A stretch of DNA of 35,756 bases from Natronomonas sp. CBA1123 (GCF_009741925.1 NZ_WPCC01000031.1:1-35756); one strand, 5' to 3'; positions 25,765 to 33,707 are shown, counted from the first letter of the stretch. Notes: generated by a model not told the origin, from the sequence alone. Numbers and translations: made by a program.

Positions 25765-27374
25765 ATGCACAAGCCACTGCTGGTGACGGACTTCCTCGAC
25801 CGTGCACGCAACCACTACGCAGACGAGGAGGCGGTGGTCGCGACGACCGGCGAACGCTACAGCTACGCCGAGCTGGGCGACCGCGCGGACCGGTTTTCGG
25901 CCGCACTGCAGGCTCGCGGCGTCGAGAAGGGCGACCGCGTCGCCGTCCTCGACCCGAACACCCACTTCCATCTGGAGGCGGCCTACGGGTCGATGCAAAT
26001 CGGGGCGGTCCACACGCCGCTGAACTACCGACTCACCCCGTCGGACTTCGAGTACATCCTCGAGGACGCCGGCGTGAAAGCGGTGTTCGCCGACTACGAG
26101 TACGCCGAGAAAATCGAGGCGATTCGAGACGACGTCTCGACCGAGTTGTTCGTCACGAACGACCCCGACGCCGTCGACGGCGAGTGGACGACTTCGAATC
26201 GTGGCTCGACAACGACGGCGCCTTCGACCGCCCGGAGATGGCCGAAGACGAGGTCATCACCATCAACTACACCTCGGGGACGACGGGCGACCCGAAGGGC
26301 GTGATGCGAACCCACCGCTCGGAGACGATTCACGCCCATCTGATAACCATCCACCAGGAACTCACCGACGACGACATCTACCTGTGGACGCTGCCGATGT
26401 TCCACGTCAACGGCTGGGGGCACATCTACGCAGTCACGGGCATCGGTGCGAAACACGTCTGTACGCGCGGCGTCGACGCCGGCGGCATCTTCGACGCCAT
26501 CACGACCGAGGACGTGTCGTATCTGTGTGCGGCACCGACCGTCCTCAATCAACTGATGAGCTACTACGAGGAGAACGACCCCACGACGGCCGGCGCAAAC
26601 GACGTTCGGGTCGCGACCGCCGGCAGCGCACCGCCGGAAGCCACCATCCGGACCGTCGAAGACGAGTTCGGCTGGTATCTCAAACACGTCTACGGCGCGA
26701 CCGAGACGGGGCCGCTCATCACCACCTCCGACGCTCGGCGGCTGTTCGACGACGACTCCGCCGACCGGTTCGCGGTGAAGAAGAAACAGGGTATCGGCTA
26801 TCTCGGCACTGAAGTCCGTGTCGTCGACGAGGATGGCAACGACGTGGCTCGGGACGGCAACTCCATCGGCGAAATCGTCGTTCGAGGGAATCAGGTGATG
26901 GAGGGGTACTGGGAGAACCCCGAGGCGACCGAGGAGGCCTTCTCCGACCGCATCGAGGGGTATTACCACATGGGCGACCTCGCCACCATCGACGAACACG
27001 GGATGATTTCGATTCAGGACCGCAAGAAGGACATCATCATCTCCGGCGGCGAGAACATCTCCAGCATCGAACTGGAGGACACGCTGTTCGAACACGAGGC
27101 GGTCGACGACGTGGCCGTCATCCCCTCGCCGAGCGACGAGTGGGGTGAGACGCCGAAGGCGTTCGTCGTTCCGGCCAACGGTGACCCCGAGAACCCCGGT
27201 ATCACCAGCGACGAACTCGTCGCGTTCACTCGCGAACACCTCGCGAGTTACAAGACGGTCCGTCGAATCGAGTTCGTCGAGGAACTCCCGACGACGGCGA
27301 CCGGCAAAGTCCAGAAGTACGAACTCCGAACGGAGGAGTGGGACGACGAAGACCGGATGGTCGGACAGGGGTAA
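25765..27374 (+). pseudogene. AMP-binding acyl-CoA ligase, frameshifted
   Basis: This is an ANL-superfamily acyl-CoA ligase of about 536 residues after repair. It activates a carboxylic acid with ATP to an acyl-adenylate and then forms the CoA thioester. Motifs are YTSGTTGDPKGV (phosphate loop), MFHVNGWGHIY, YGATETGP, MGDLATIDEHG, DRKKDIIISGGENISS and the C-terminal catalytic lysine in TTATGKVQK. The first ~143 codons from ATG 25765 are in one frame and the rest in another. Inserting one G at 26186 restores EWDDFESWLD. The ATG is preceded by AAGGAG and TATA-like AATTAA. The substrate is unknown, and medium-chain fatty acids are only a guess. The neighbouring methylmalonyl-CoA mutase suggests a fatty or organic acid pathway. 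Confidence 0.88.
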
Positions 27375-27381
27375 CGCTACC

Positions 27382-27777
27382 TCACTCCGACCCGAGTTGT
27401 CCAGCGACGACCACGGGCTGGTCGGCGTGCAACAACACTTCCTGTGCACCGGGTTTCAACTGCCGCTTTCCGGCCGGCGAGCGGCGCCGACCGCCGATAC
27501 AGAGCAGGTCGGCATCCAGCGCCGCGGCCGCCTCGACCAGTCCGCGCGGGGCGTCGTCGTCGACGACGCCGTGGATTTCGGCGTCGATATCGGTCGCCGC
27601 GAAGGATTCCACTGCCTCCTCGACGGCTGGAATCGCTTCGACCGGCGCCTCGCCGTCGTGGACGTGGACGAGCGTCACGCGGAGTTCCCCGGCCGAGGCC
27701 GGCAGCTCCGTGACGGCCTCGACCTTGTGCGGTAACTGTTCGTCCGCCGTGGCGACACCGACGACGACGTGATACAT
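27382..27777 (-). CDS. Universal stress protein (UspA) family
   Basis: This 131-residue small cytoplasmic protein begins VVVGVATADEQ and ends with an ATP-binding-like loop, CIGGRRRSPAGKRQLKPGAQEVL. This corresponds to the G-x2-G-x9-G-S/T motif of UspA proteins, with Pro-Gly in place of the usual Gly-Ser. Short strands with an Asp-rich middle are typical. The role is probably stress-related nucleotide binding. It converges on the acyl-CoA ligase with a 7-base gap. A TATA-like CTTACTTC lies about 24-31 bases before the ATG. Confidence 0.88.
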   Translation of the reverse strand: MYHVVVGVATADEQLPHKVEAVTELPASAGELRVTLVHVHDGEAPVEAIPAVEEAVESFAATDIDAEIHGVVDDDAPRGLVEAAAALDADLLCIGGRRRSPAGKRQLKPGAQEVLLHADQPVVVAGQLGSE

Positions 27778-27836
27778 CGGTTTGCGGTCGGTGGTGCTGA
27801 AGTAAGTGCTTTCCCTTCCCGAATCGGTCGCTCCGT

Positions 27837-28106
27837 TCAGCCGTCCGCGTAGCGCCGGGAGACGAAGACGACGAGCAACAGCAACACGCCGAGCATCGTT
27901 CCGATGGTCAACATCCCGAACATCGCGAGTCCGAACGGCGTCGGCTGGAAGGTGATTATCCCGAGAAACGAGACGGCTTCGAGGTCCCGAAGGCCGATGC
28001 TTCCGATGACGCCGCCCATCAGTCCGGCGACGGCGACGACGATGAAATACAGCGCGATGATGATGCGGTTGCCACCGCGAGCGGTCTGCCCGTTCGTGTC
28101 CGTCAC
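27837..28106 (-). CDS. Small two-helix membrane protein of the cox cluster
   Basis: This 89-residue protein has a short charged N-terminus and two strong hydrophobic segments (about residues 15-36 and 55-80). Between them is the loop GLRDLEAVSFLGIITFQPTPF. It lies next to the terminal oxidase genes. Similar small proteins are found in haloarchaeal cox clusters and are named only as cox cluster proteins. No cofactor ligand is obvious. A TATA-like AAAACTAATC precedes the start by about 22-33 bases. The function is unknown. Confidence 0.75.
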   Translation of the reverse strand: MTDTNGQTARGGNRIIIALYFIVVAVAGLMGGVIGSIGLRDLEAVSFLGIITFQPTPFGLAMFGMLTIGTMLGVLLLLVVFVSRRYADG

Positions 28107-28194
28107 AGGTGCCGGTAGGGTGGGCCGGGCGATTAGTTTTGTGAAACGACGATGCTTCTGAAACCCTTTTGCCGGTCTGCTCCTAACTGGGGGT

Positions 28195-28308
28195 ATGGCC
28201 GAAACATCCCGTCAGTTCACCGAAAAGGAGTATCTGCTCGTCGTCCTCGTCGGCGTCGCCGTGTTGATGGCTGCGACCGGACTGATTCTCGTCCTCACGT
28301 CTATCTGA
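28195..28308 (+). CDS. 37-residue single-helix membrane protein
   Basis: The ATG at 28195 opens a 37-residue frame ending TGA at 28306-28308. A charged N-terminus (AETSRQFTEKEY) is followed by one hydrophobic helix (residues about 14-36) that ends SI. It sits divergent from the preceding cox-cluster gene and convergent with coxA. An ACCCTTTT element lies 26-33 bases before the ATG. Its size and shape are consistent with a tiny accessory subunit of the oxidase, but this is an inference from position only. Confidence 0.65.
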   Translation: MAETSRQFTEKEYLLVVLVGVAVLMAATGLILVLTSI

Positions 28309-28323
28309 CGGAGCGAACGAACC

Positions 28324-28330
28324 GAAAAAA
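28324..28330 (-). terminator. T-run terminator after coxA
   Basis: On the minus strand this is T6 followed by CGG, 12-18 bases past the coxA stop. It also lies 17 bases beyond the stop of the convergent 37-residue gene, although only the minus strand has the T run. Confidence 0.5.
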
Positions 28331-28342
28331 CGCGTCTCTCAG

Positions 28343-30145
28343 CTATTCGTCGACATCGTTGCCGCCGTCGGTGGCGACTTCCTCGCCACCGTCGGCCGCG
28401 ACGTCTTCTTCGCCACCGTCCGTCGTCGCGAGTTTGCCCTCCGTCGAGAGTCGGTCCTCGAACCACGCGAACTCACGGCCGTGGAGGCCGTACTCCTTGG
28501 TGTTCCAGGGGTCGGGGTCGGTGACTTCGGGGCCTTCGAGCCACGACTGGACGATGTTCCACAGCCAGATGACCGTCCCGATGGCGATGAGGAACGCGCC
28601 GACGGTCGCGGCCTGGTGGAGCAACTGGACCTGTGCCAGCGGCGCCAACACGGGGTCGAACTCGTAGGTGGCGTAGCGACGCGGCATCTCGAGGTAGCCG
28701 AGCACCAACATCGCGAAGAACGTGATGTTGACGCCAATCATCGACAGCCAGAAGTGCCACTTCGCCAGCGTGCGCTGGTACATCTTCCCGGTGACGATGG
28801 GGAACCAGTAGTAGACGCCGCCGAAGCCGGCGAAGGCAATCATCCCCATGACGACGTAGTGGAAGTGGCCGACGACGTAGTACGTCTCGTGGAGCAGGAG
28901 GTTCACCGGAATCGCCGCGAGGAAGACGCCGGTGATGCCGCCCAACACGAAGTTCGAGACGAAGCCGAGACAGAACAGCATCGGTGCGGTCAGCCGCACC
29001 TCACCGTTCCACAGCGTCGTAATCCAGTTGAACGTCTTCACTGCCGATGGTATCGCGATGGCGAGTGAGGTCGCCATGAACGACGCCCGGATACGGGGGT
29101 CCATTCCCGAGCCGAACATGTGGTGGGCCCACACGCCGAACGAGAGGACACCGATGGCGAGCGTCGAGTAGACGACGAACTTGAAGCCGAACAGTTTCCG
29201 GCCGGCGAACTTCGGGAGCACCCACGAGACGATACCCATCATCGGGAGGACGAGGATGTACACCTCGGGGTGGCCGAAGAACCAGAAGAGGTGCTGCCAG
29301 AGGATTGGGCCGCCGCCTTCGATGGCGAAGAACGTCGTCCCGAAGTTACGGTCGAGCAGCAGCATGATGAGCGCGCTCCCCAGAAGCGGGAACGCAAAGA
29401 GGATGAGCCCCGACTGGGTGAGGATGGTCCACGAGAAGATGTCGAGGTTTGCCCACGTCACGTCGTCACCGCGCTCGGTGAAGATGGTCGCGATGAAGTT
29501 GATAGCCCCCATCGTCGCCGAGACGCCGGTGAGGTGTAACCCGAGCAACATCAGGTCGACACCCGGGTTGGTCTGCTCGATGGACAGCGGCGCGTACATC
29601 GTCCACGAGGTTTCTGCGGGACCGATGCCGACACCGAACGGGATGAAGAAGAACCCGGCCCAGATGAGCAACGCCCCCGGCGGCAACAGCCAGAAGGCGA
29701 TGGCGTTGATGCGCGGGAACGCCATGTCGTCGGCGCCGATGAGCAGCGGCACGAAGTAGTTCGAGAACGCCGCGATGATGGGCGTCCCGAACAGGAACAG
29801 CATCGTGATGCCGTGACTCGTCAGCAGCGCGTTGTACATCGAGGGTTCGAGGAACGCCGTTCCCGGCGTCGTCAACTCGATGCGCATGAGCATCACGGCG
29901 ACGCCACCCCAGATGAAGGCGATGACGCCGTAGGTGCCGTAGAGGATGCCGATGTCTTTGTGGTCGACCGTGGTCAGCCAGCGGGTGATTCCCGGTGGTT
30001 TGTGTCCGTGACCCGCCGCACCAGCGGCTTCACCACTGGCGAGCGGAGTGTACGTGCGCCAGTTCTCCATGCGGGCGACGAGGGCGAACACCCCGATGAG
30101 GAGCACCCCCATGAGAACCGTCAGCGCAAGCTGTTCTGCAGCCAT
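28343..30145 (-). CDS. coxA: Heme-copper cytochrome c oxidase subunit I (A1 type)
   Basis: This 600-residue catalytic subunit reduces oxygen to water and pumps protons. Ligands are visible. Low-spin heme: His111 (LLTSHGITM) and His429 (VGHFHYVV). CuB and active site: His292 in FFGHPEVYILV with the cross-linking Tyr296 and pump Glu294, His341-His342 in VWAHHMF. High-spin heme: His427. The K-channel Lys370 lies in IPSAVKTFNWI. The Glu in GHPEV marks the A1 subgroup. About residues 35-52 are a short hydrophilic stretch before the conserved core, and the last ~30 residues are an acidic Gly-rich tail. A T-rich element (CTTTCTTTACC) lies about 27-37 bases before the ATG. Confidence 0.97.
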   Translation of the reverse strand: MAAEQLALTVLMGVLLIGVFALVARMENWRTYTPLASGEAAGAAGHGHKPPGITRWLTTVDHKDIGILYGTYGVIAFIWGGVAVMLMRIELTTPGTAFLEPSMYNALLTSHGITMLFLFGTPIIAAFSNYFVPLLIGADDMAFPRINAIAFWLLPPGALLIWAGFFFIPFGVGIGPAETSWTMYAPLSIEQTNPGVDLMLLGLHLTGVSATMGAINFIATIFTERGDDVTWANLDIFSWTILTQSGLILFAFPLLGSALIMLLLDRNFGTTFFAIEGGGPILWQHLFWFFGHPEVYILVLPMMGIVSWVLPKFAGRKLFGFKFVVYSTLAIGVLSFGVWAHHMFGSGMDPRIRASFMATSLAIAIPSAVKTFNWITTLWNGEVRLTAPMLFCLGFVSNFVLGGITGVFLAAIPVNLLLHETYYVVGHFHYVVMGMIAFAGFGGVYYWFPIVTGKMYQRTLAKWHFWLSMIGVNITFFAMLVLGYLEMPRRYATYEFDPVLAPLAQVQLLHQAATVGAFLIAIGTVIWLWNIVQSWLEGPEVTDPDPWNTKEYGLHGREFAWFEDRLSTEGKLATTDGGEEDVAADGGEEVATDGGNDVDE

Positions 30146-30206
30146 GTGTCTCTATGGATGGAGTAGGACTACTGGTAAAGAAAGCTTGCGCTTGCCGCCG
30201 CCACTG

Positions 30207-30249
30207 CCGTTGGTTTTCCGACCGAGGCTGTGGCTCCCAACGGAAAACC
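30207..30249. repeat. Overlapping inverted repeats upstream of coxA
   Basis: GGTTTTCCG (30212-30220) and CGGAAAACC (30241-30249) are a perfect 9-bp inverted repeat. CCGTTGG (30207-30213) and CCAACGG (30237-30243) form a competing one, so the two stems cannot both form. The site lies between the stop of the 69-residue gene and the coxA promoter. It may be a terminator for the former or a binding site for a dimeric regulator. Confidence 0.5.
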
Positions 30250-30272
30250 CGAAGCGTAGAACGATGGTCGCG

Positions 30273-30482
30273 TTAGGCGTCGTCGGAGACCGACTCGGCC
30301 TCCGGGTCCGGTGCGGCTTCCGCGTCCTCGGGGGAGTATCCCGGCGGTATCTCGTCTTCCGTCTCCGAGCCCGCGATGGCCTTCCCGGAGAAGTACGTCA
30401 ACAGCGTCAGGGCGATGCCCGTGACGATGATAATCGACATCTGAACGAACAGAACGAGCGGGTCGTTGGGGATAATCACCAT
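30273..30482 (-). CDS. 69-residue single-helix membrane protein
   Basis: One hydrophobic segment (about residues 8-30) is followed by an acidic Pro/Asp/Glu-rich tail of about 35 residues (EDEIPPGYSPEDAEAAPDPE). The ATG overlaps the end of the preceding tiny gene by 7 bases, showing co-translation. It is a cox-cluster neighbour. No family is recognised and the function is unknown. The acidic tail would lie in the salty cytoplasm or outside, depending on orientation. Confidence 0.72.
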   Translation of the reverse strand: MVIIPNDPLVLFVQMSIIIVTGIALTLLTYFSGKAIAGSETEDEIPPGYSPEDAEAAPDPEAESVSDDA

Positions 30483-30580
30483 ACGCCGTACACGATGACG
30501 AAGAACGCGAGTATCGCGAGGGGGATAACGTTGACCGACAGGTCCAGCAGCGTTTCCCGGTCGAACGTGCGGTTACTCAT
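30476..30580 (-). CDS. 34-residue single-helix membrane protein
   Basis: The frame starts at 30580 with SNRTFDRETLLDLSVNVIP and ends with a hydrophobic helix FVIVYGVW. It overlaps the next gene by 7 bases. Proteins with this FDRETLLDL-x-VN-x-IP pattern are common beside haloarchaeal cox genes and are annotated only as a domain of unknown function (I recall DUF6684, which I have not checked). A TATA-like stretch (CCTCTTTGTATCC) lies 20-32 bases upstream. Function unknown. Confidence 0.7.
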   Translation of the reverse strand: MSNRTFDRETLLDLSVNVIPLAILAFFVIVYGVW

Positions 30581-30612
30581 TGGCCGTGAATTCGAACACG
30601 GATACAAAGAGG

Positions 30613-31026
30613 TTACTGATTCGCGACGCGGGGAACGACGAGGCCAGCGACGGCGACGATGGCGCCCGTCGCCGCGATGGTGAAACCGCGAAGCGTGACG
30701 CCGTTTTCGACGCTGGTCTGGGCGACGTACGCCGACACGCCGCCGTCGACCTGCGTCGAAACCAAGGCGAGACCGACGACGACGAGTGCGACGCCCATCC
30801 CGGCCAGCAGACGCCACGGACTCGCCACGTAGCCAGCTTCGTGGACGATACCCGAGACGCTGCCGGCGAACATGACCAGCCCCGCGATGGCGACGGGGTA
30901 GAGCCCGAACAGGATGCCAATCTCACTGATGACGAGTCCCAGCGCCACGACGACCGGCCACGGACTGGACTTGGCGTACTGCTCGGAGAGCGCCGATTCA
31001 GTCTCTGGTTCCGATTCCGCTTCCAT
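30613..31026 (-). CDS. Four-helix membrane protein of the cox cluster
   Basis: This is a 137-residue protein. The charged N-terminus (MEAESEPETESALSEQYAKS) is followed by four hydrophobic segments, about residues 25-43, 46-65, 72-93 and 113-132. The ATG at 31026 begins the acidic N-terminus typical of haloarchaeal cytoplasmic ends. A longer reading to 31077 is basic and lacks support. No cofactor motif is visible. Its position between the zinc-finger gene and the tiny membrane proteins suggests a structural or assembly role in the oxidase, which is inference. Confidence 0.75.
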   Translation of the reverse strand: MEAESEPETESALSEQYAKSSPWPVVVALGLVISEIGILFGLYPVAIAGLVMFAGSVSGIVHEAGYVASPWRLLAGMGVALVVVGLALVSTQVDGGVSAYVAQTSVENGVTLRGFTIAATGAIVAVAGLVVPRVANQ

Positions 31027-31077
31027 ACTCGGTGTAGGAACTGCCGAGACAAAGGACCGTCGGTGTCTCGCTCGCAC

Positions 31078-31356
31078 TCACACGACGAACGCGTACACGA
31101 AGATGAATCCGAAGTAGATGAACAGCAGCGCGGCCAGTGCCTTCAGTCGGAACAGCCGGACGTCCTCGCGTTCGGCGTCGCGGGCCGCGCGATAGGCGTC
31201 GGCCTCCGCCTCGGAGAGTCGGGGCTCGTGTTCGATGCCGCGGTGGAGCGCGAGCAACTGTTCGTCGACGAACTTCTCACCGCAGTACGAACAGGTGGCT
31301 GGCTCCTCGGGCGGGTCCGACGGTGGCGTCTGTCGAGGGTGGGTGTGTTCGGTCAT
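31078..31356 (-). CDS. C2H2 zinc-finger protein with C-terminal membrane anchor
   Basis: This 92-residue protein has a complete C2H2 finger: Cys22, Cys25, His38 and His43 in CSYCGEKFVDEQLLALHRGIEHE (spacing C-x2-C-x12-H-x4-H). A charged linker follows, and then a single hydrophobic helix (about residues 69-91) that ends the protein. It lies 3 bases after the 455-residue membrane protein and is co-transcribed with it. A membrane-anchored finger could bind metal or protein near the oxidase. The role is unknown. Confidence 0.8.
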   Translation of the reverse strand: MTEHTHPRQTPPSDPPEEPATCSYCGEKFVDEQLLALHRGIEHEPRLSEAEADAYRAARDAEREDVRLFRLKALAALLFIYFGFIFVYAFVV

Positions 31357-31359
31357 CGG

Positions 31360-32727
31360 TCAGGAGACGTACGGCGGAACCGCGTACGGTTGAGAGACTA
31401 TCCAGAGGCTGACGATTGTGTAACACACCATCGCCGCCGTGGTGGCGTACTGGCTTCGGATGGCCTGCAATTTCCCGGGGAAGATATCGTATGCGGCGGC
31501 GTGGGCGACCCAGATGGCCAACAGGTGTCCCAGAATGACGAACGACAGTTCGAGGCCGCCGAACCACGCCGGCAAGAGAAGCGCGACCGGCTCCGGCGGC
31601 GACAGCGGCGCGGTGAGCGTCCCGAGCAGCGTCGGCGACAGCTCGAGGAAGTACCCGAGGAAGTGCGCGACGTGGTAGCCGGCGGCGATGGCGACGAGCG
31701 GCGGCGCGAACCGATAGGCGAGGTCCTCGACGGGGACGTACGTCCGGGCGCGTCGCTTGCTGGCTTTCGCCGCTGCCCGGTAGATGCCGAGGAAGACGAG
31801 ATAGCCGACGACGAGCGCGGCGGCGTACAGGAGGTTCGGCGGGACGCCGCCTTCGACGACCGCGACCGCATAGCGGCGCCACAGCGGCGTCGCGACGAGG
31901 CCGTCGTAGGTCGTCACCCACAGCACCGCGACGACGAAGGCCACCTCCGCTCGGGAGGTGACGAGTTTCGCCTCGCTCAACCCCGCCCCCGGCAGCCGAA
32001 CGCTGACCCCGTCGTCGGCGTATAGCGGCGCGACGCGACCGAAGTACCGGAACACCCGTGACACCGGGTCGACGGTCTCGAACCACGTCTCCTCGCCGAA
32101 GACGACCGCACCGGCCAGCGTGATGACGGTGTAGCCGGCGACGATGCTCGCGAGGAACCGTGGTTGGTCGGCGACGGGGCTGACGACCTCCAGCCAAATC
32201 AACGCGAGCAGGCCGACGACGCTCGGCCACGCGTCCAGTCGGTCGGGGTACGGCCGGTCCAACGAGGGCAAAACGGTGGCTATCGAGCGCCACGGGTTGA
32301 GAACGGGCCAGGTGTTCCCGACGAGGTAGGTGGTCATCGCGTATCCGGACCACCACCCCGCCCAGACGACGAGGATGGCGGCGTTGTACAGTGACTCCTG
32401 CGGACCAACGAAGCCGACCACCAGGACGAACAGGAGGCCGACGACGCCGACGACTCGCCCGACGCCGGTAAGCACTCGAAGCGCTGGAAGGGCGACGGCG
32501 CGTCGCCAGCCGTGGACGCGGCGGATGAACGCCCGGTCGGTGACGAACGACGCGAGCAGGAACGACGCGCCGATGACGCCGCCGCCGGTGAGCAAGAACA
32601 GCCACGTCGGCACGGCGAGACTCCGCCCGGAGGCGCTCGCCAAGCCGGCGCCGTGAGCGCCGGCGGTTCCCACGACGCCGAGGAGAACGCCGACCAGCGT
32701 GAACGCCAAACGACGACGGGCGGTCAT
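31360..32727 (-). CDS. Large multi-pass membrane protein of the cox cluster
   Basis: This 455-residue protein has about ten hydrophobic segments and is rich in Val, Leu and Gly. Distinctive stretches include GTAGAHGAGLASASGRSLAVP near the N-terminus (first helix then loop; given in part as GAHGAGLASASG), LVGNTWPVLNPWRSIATVLP, LLALIWLEVVSP and YHVAHFLGYFLELSP with membrane-embedded His residues. I do not recognise an enzyme family. It is found next to cox genes in haloarchaea as an uncharacterised protein. It starts a unit with the zinc-finger gene 3 bases downstream. The conserved His, Trp and Pro suggest a heme- or copper-related role, but nothing in the sequence proves this. Confidence 0.78.
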   Translation of the reverse strand: MTARRRLAFTLVGVLLGVVGTAGAHGAGLASASGRSLAVPTWLFLLTGGGVIGASFLLASFVTDRAFIRRVHGWRRAVALPALRVLTGVGRVVGVVGLLFVLVVGFVGPQESLYNAAILVVWAGWWSGYAMTTYLVGNTWPVLNPWRSIATVLPSLDRPYPDRLDAWPSVVGLLALIWLEVVSPVADQPRFLASIVAGYTVITLAGAVVFGEETWFETVDPVSRVFRYFGRVAPLYADDGVSVRLPGAGLSEAKLVTSRAEVAFVVAVLWVTTYDGLVATPLWRRYAVAVVEGGVPPNLLYAAALVVGYLVFLGIYRAAAKASKRRARTYVPVEDLAYRFAPPLVAIAAGYHVAHFLGYFLELSPTLLGTLTAPLSPPEPVALLLPAWFGGLELSFVILGHLLAIWVAHAAAYDIFPGKLQAIRSQYATTAAMVCYTIVSLWIVSQPYAVPPYVS

Positions 32728-32841
32728 TGTCGTCGGTAGTCGTCGGGGACCGGAGAACCTTCCGGAATCGGCGGGTCGTTCGATGGATGGACCAAAGCCA
32801 TGAGGGGAATCTGAAACCCCGAGTTTACCCCACCGACTGGA

Positions 32842-32870
32842 ACGATATCACTACATACCACTGATATCGT
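32842..32870 (-). terminator. 9-bp inverted repeat after the nuclease tail
   Basis: ACGATATCA (32842-32850) and TGATATCGT (32862-32870) are perfectly complementary, with an 11-base loop. On the minus strand the stem starts 6 bases after the TAA at 32877-32879. It is well placed as a transcription end for the reading that passes the 33039 stop. The remaining ~110 bases up to the gene at 32727 hold no recognised feature. Confidence 0.5.
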
Positions 32871-32876
32871 CGAGAA

Positions 32877-33038
32877 TTACGACGCTAAAACAGAGAGGCC
32901 ACCAATAGCGACAATCGCAGCCCCGACCCAGTTCAATGAGATGCTCCACATTGTGCCACTCAATGGTTGGGCAATTATGAGAATAGCAATCGTGAGTCCG
33001 GCGACTGCCAGCGAACCGGCGACATCCTGATTATCATA
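32877..33038 (-). other. Two-helix tail in frame behind the nuclease stop
   Basis: In the same frame as the 175-residue gene, directly after its TGA (33039-33041), 53 sense codons follow to a TAA at 32877. They encode two hydrophobic segments, DVAGSLAVAGLTIAILIIA and LNWVGAAIVAIGGLSVLAS. There is no ATG, GTG or TTG at the start of this stretch, only an internal ATG. A stop-to-sense change (for example GGA to TGA) would fuse it to the nuclease. The remaining possibilities are a small separate gene with a rare start, or a remnant. Confidence 0.45.
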
Positions 33039-33566
33039 TCAGAACAATCCCCCACCGCCTAACAGGCCTCCATCGTCATCTCTAGAATCGGCATTCTTTC
33101 CCATATCCTCACGCCGTTTGATTACGAACGCGAATTGAGTCATGTCCATCATTCCTCGGTTACGGTCGATGAACTTGTTCTCAAGCTCCCTCCACCCATC
33201 CATATCTTCAATCCCACAAGCACAGGCGATGACGTAATCGTAGTTGTCTGCGTAGTCTTCCAATTGCCCACGTAACTTCTTTTTCTGGGAGTTTGTGAAG
33301 TTCCGTTTCAGTTCAATCCCAACTTCGTCATCCACCACTACATCTCCATACGAAGTACCTCGTTCGGTGCTGACAACGTGGCTACCTCCACCAGCATCCA
33401 ATCCAAGGCCAAGCCCACCAGACTGTTGATTAAGGGCTTGGTCAAGATAGTCCTGCAGTTCGGATTGGTATTTCCTCTCGTGGTCATATTCCGCTGAAGG
33501 AATCCACTGGTCAACGAGGTCGAGGACATCCCTCCCTAATGGATTACCGATACCCATGACGCTCAA
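33039..33566 (-). CDS. PD-(D/E)XK nuclease-like protein, possibly truncated
   Basis: This is a 175-residue protein. Candidate catalytic residues of the restriction-endonuclease fold are Glu36 (KYQSELQDYL), Asp75 (SYGDVVVDD) and Glu85-x-Lys87 (VGIELKRNF). Gln101 follows in a helix (KKLRGQLEDYADNYDYVIACAC). This order fits PD-(D/E)XK enzymes that cut or process DNA. The C-terminus is a charged, Gly-rich linker (SRDDDGGLLGGGGLF) that ends at a TGA, after which a membrane tail continues in frame. Composition is AT-richer than the flanking cox genes, and Lys and Ile codons are more frequent. The gene stands alone between the cox units, suggesting acquisition. The substrate is unknown. Confidence 0.65.
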   Translation of the reverse strand: MSVMGIGNPLGRDVLDLVDQWIPSAEYDHERKYQSELQDYLDQALNQQSGGLGLGLDAGGGSHVVSTERGTSYGDVVVDDEVGIELKRNFTNSQKKKLRGQLEDYADNYDYVIACACGIEDMDGWRELENKFIDRNRGMMDMTQFAFVIKRREDMGKNADSRDDDGGLLGGGGLF

Positions 33567-33683
33567 CTAAATGCGCTCGTGAAAAAATCTTCCTCCGGTA
33601 TTTCTGAGATGATTTCTGATGTAGGCGTCAAGGAGTACGATTCGTCAGAACTCTATGATTCTCAGAGAGATGGTTCTTGTCCG

Positions 33684-33707
33684 AAATAAAGGCCGCTGAA
33701 AGCGACC
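33684..33707 (-). terminator. Terminator of the cox2-cox3 unit
   Basis: An imperfect stem (GGCCGCT/AGCGACC, 33691-33707) is followed on the minus strand by TTTATTT (33684-33690). It lies 23 bases after the cox3 stop. Confidence 0.45.

Noticed and set aside
24005-25906. 633-codon minus-strand open frame opposite methylmalonyl-CoA mutase
   Set aside because: It is an antisense shadow. The mutase motifs are intact on the plus strand.
32477-32720. Possible CRISPR or tandem repeats
   Set aside because: The repeated short GC-rich words are codon-bias effects in a membrane-protein gene, without regular spacing.
33039-33041. Selenocysteine at the TGA
   Set aside because: Haloarchaea are not known to use selenocysteine, and no SECIS-like stem was seen nearby.
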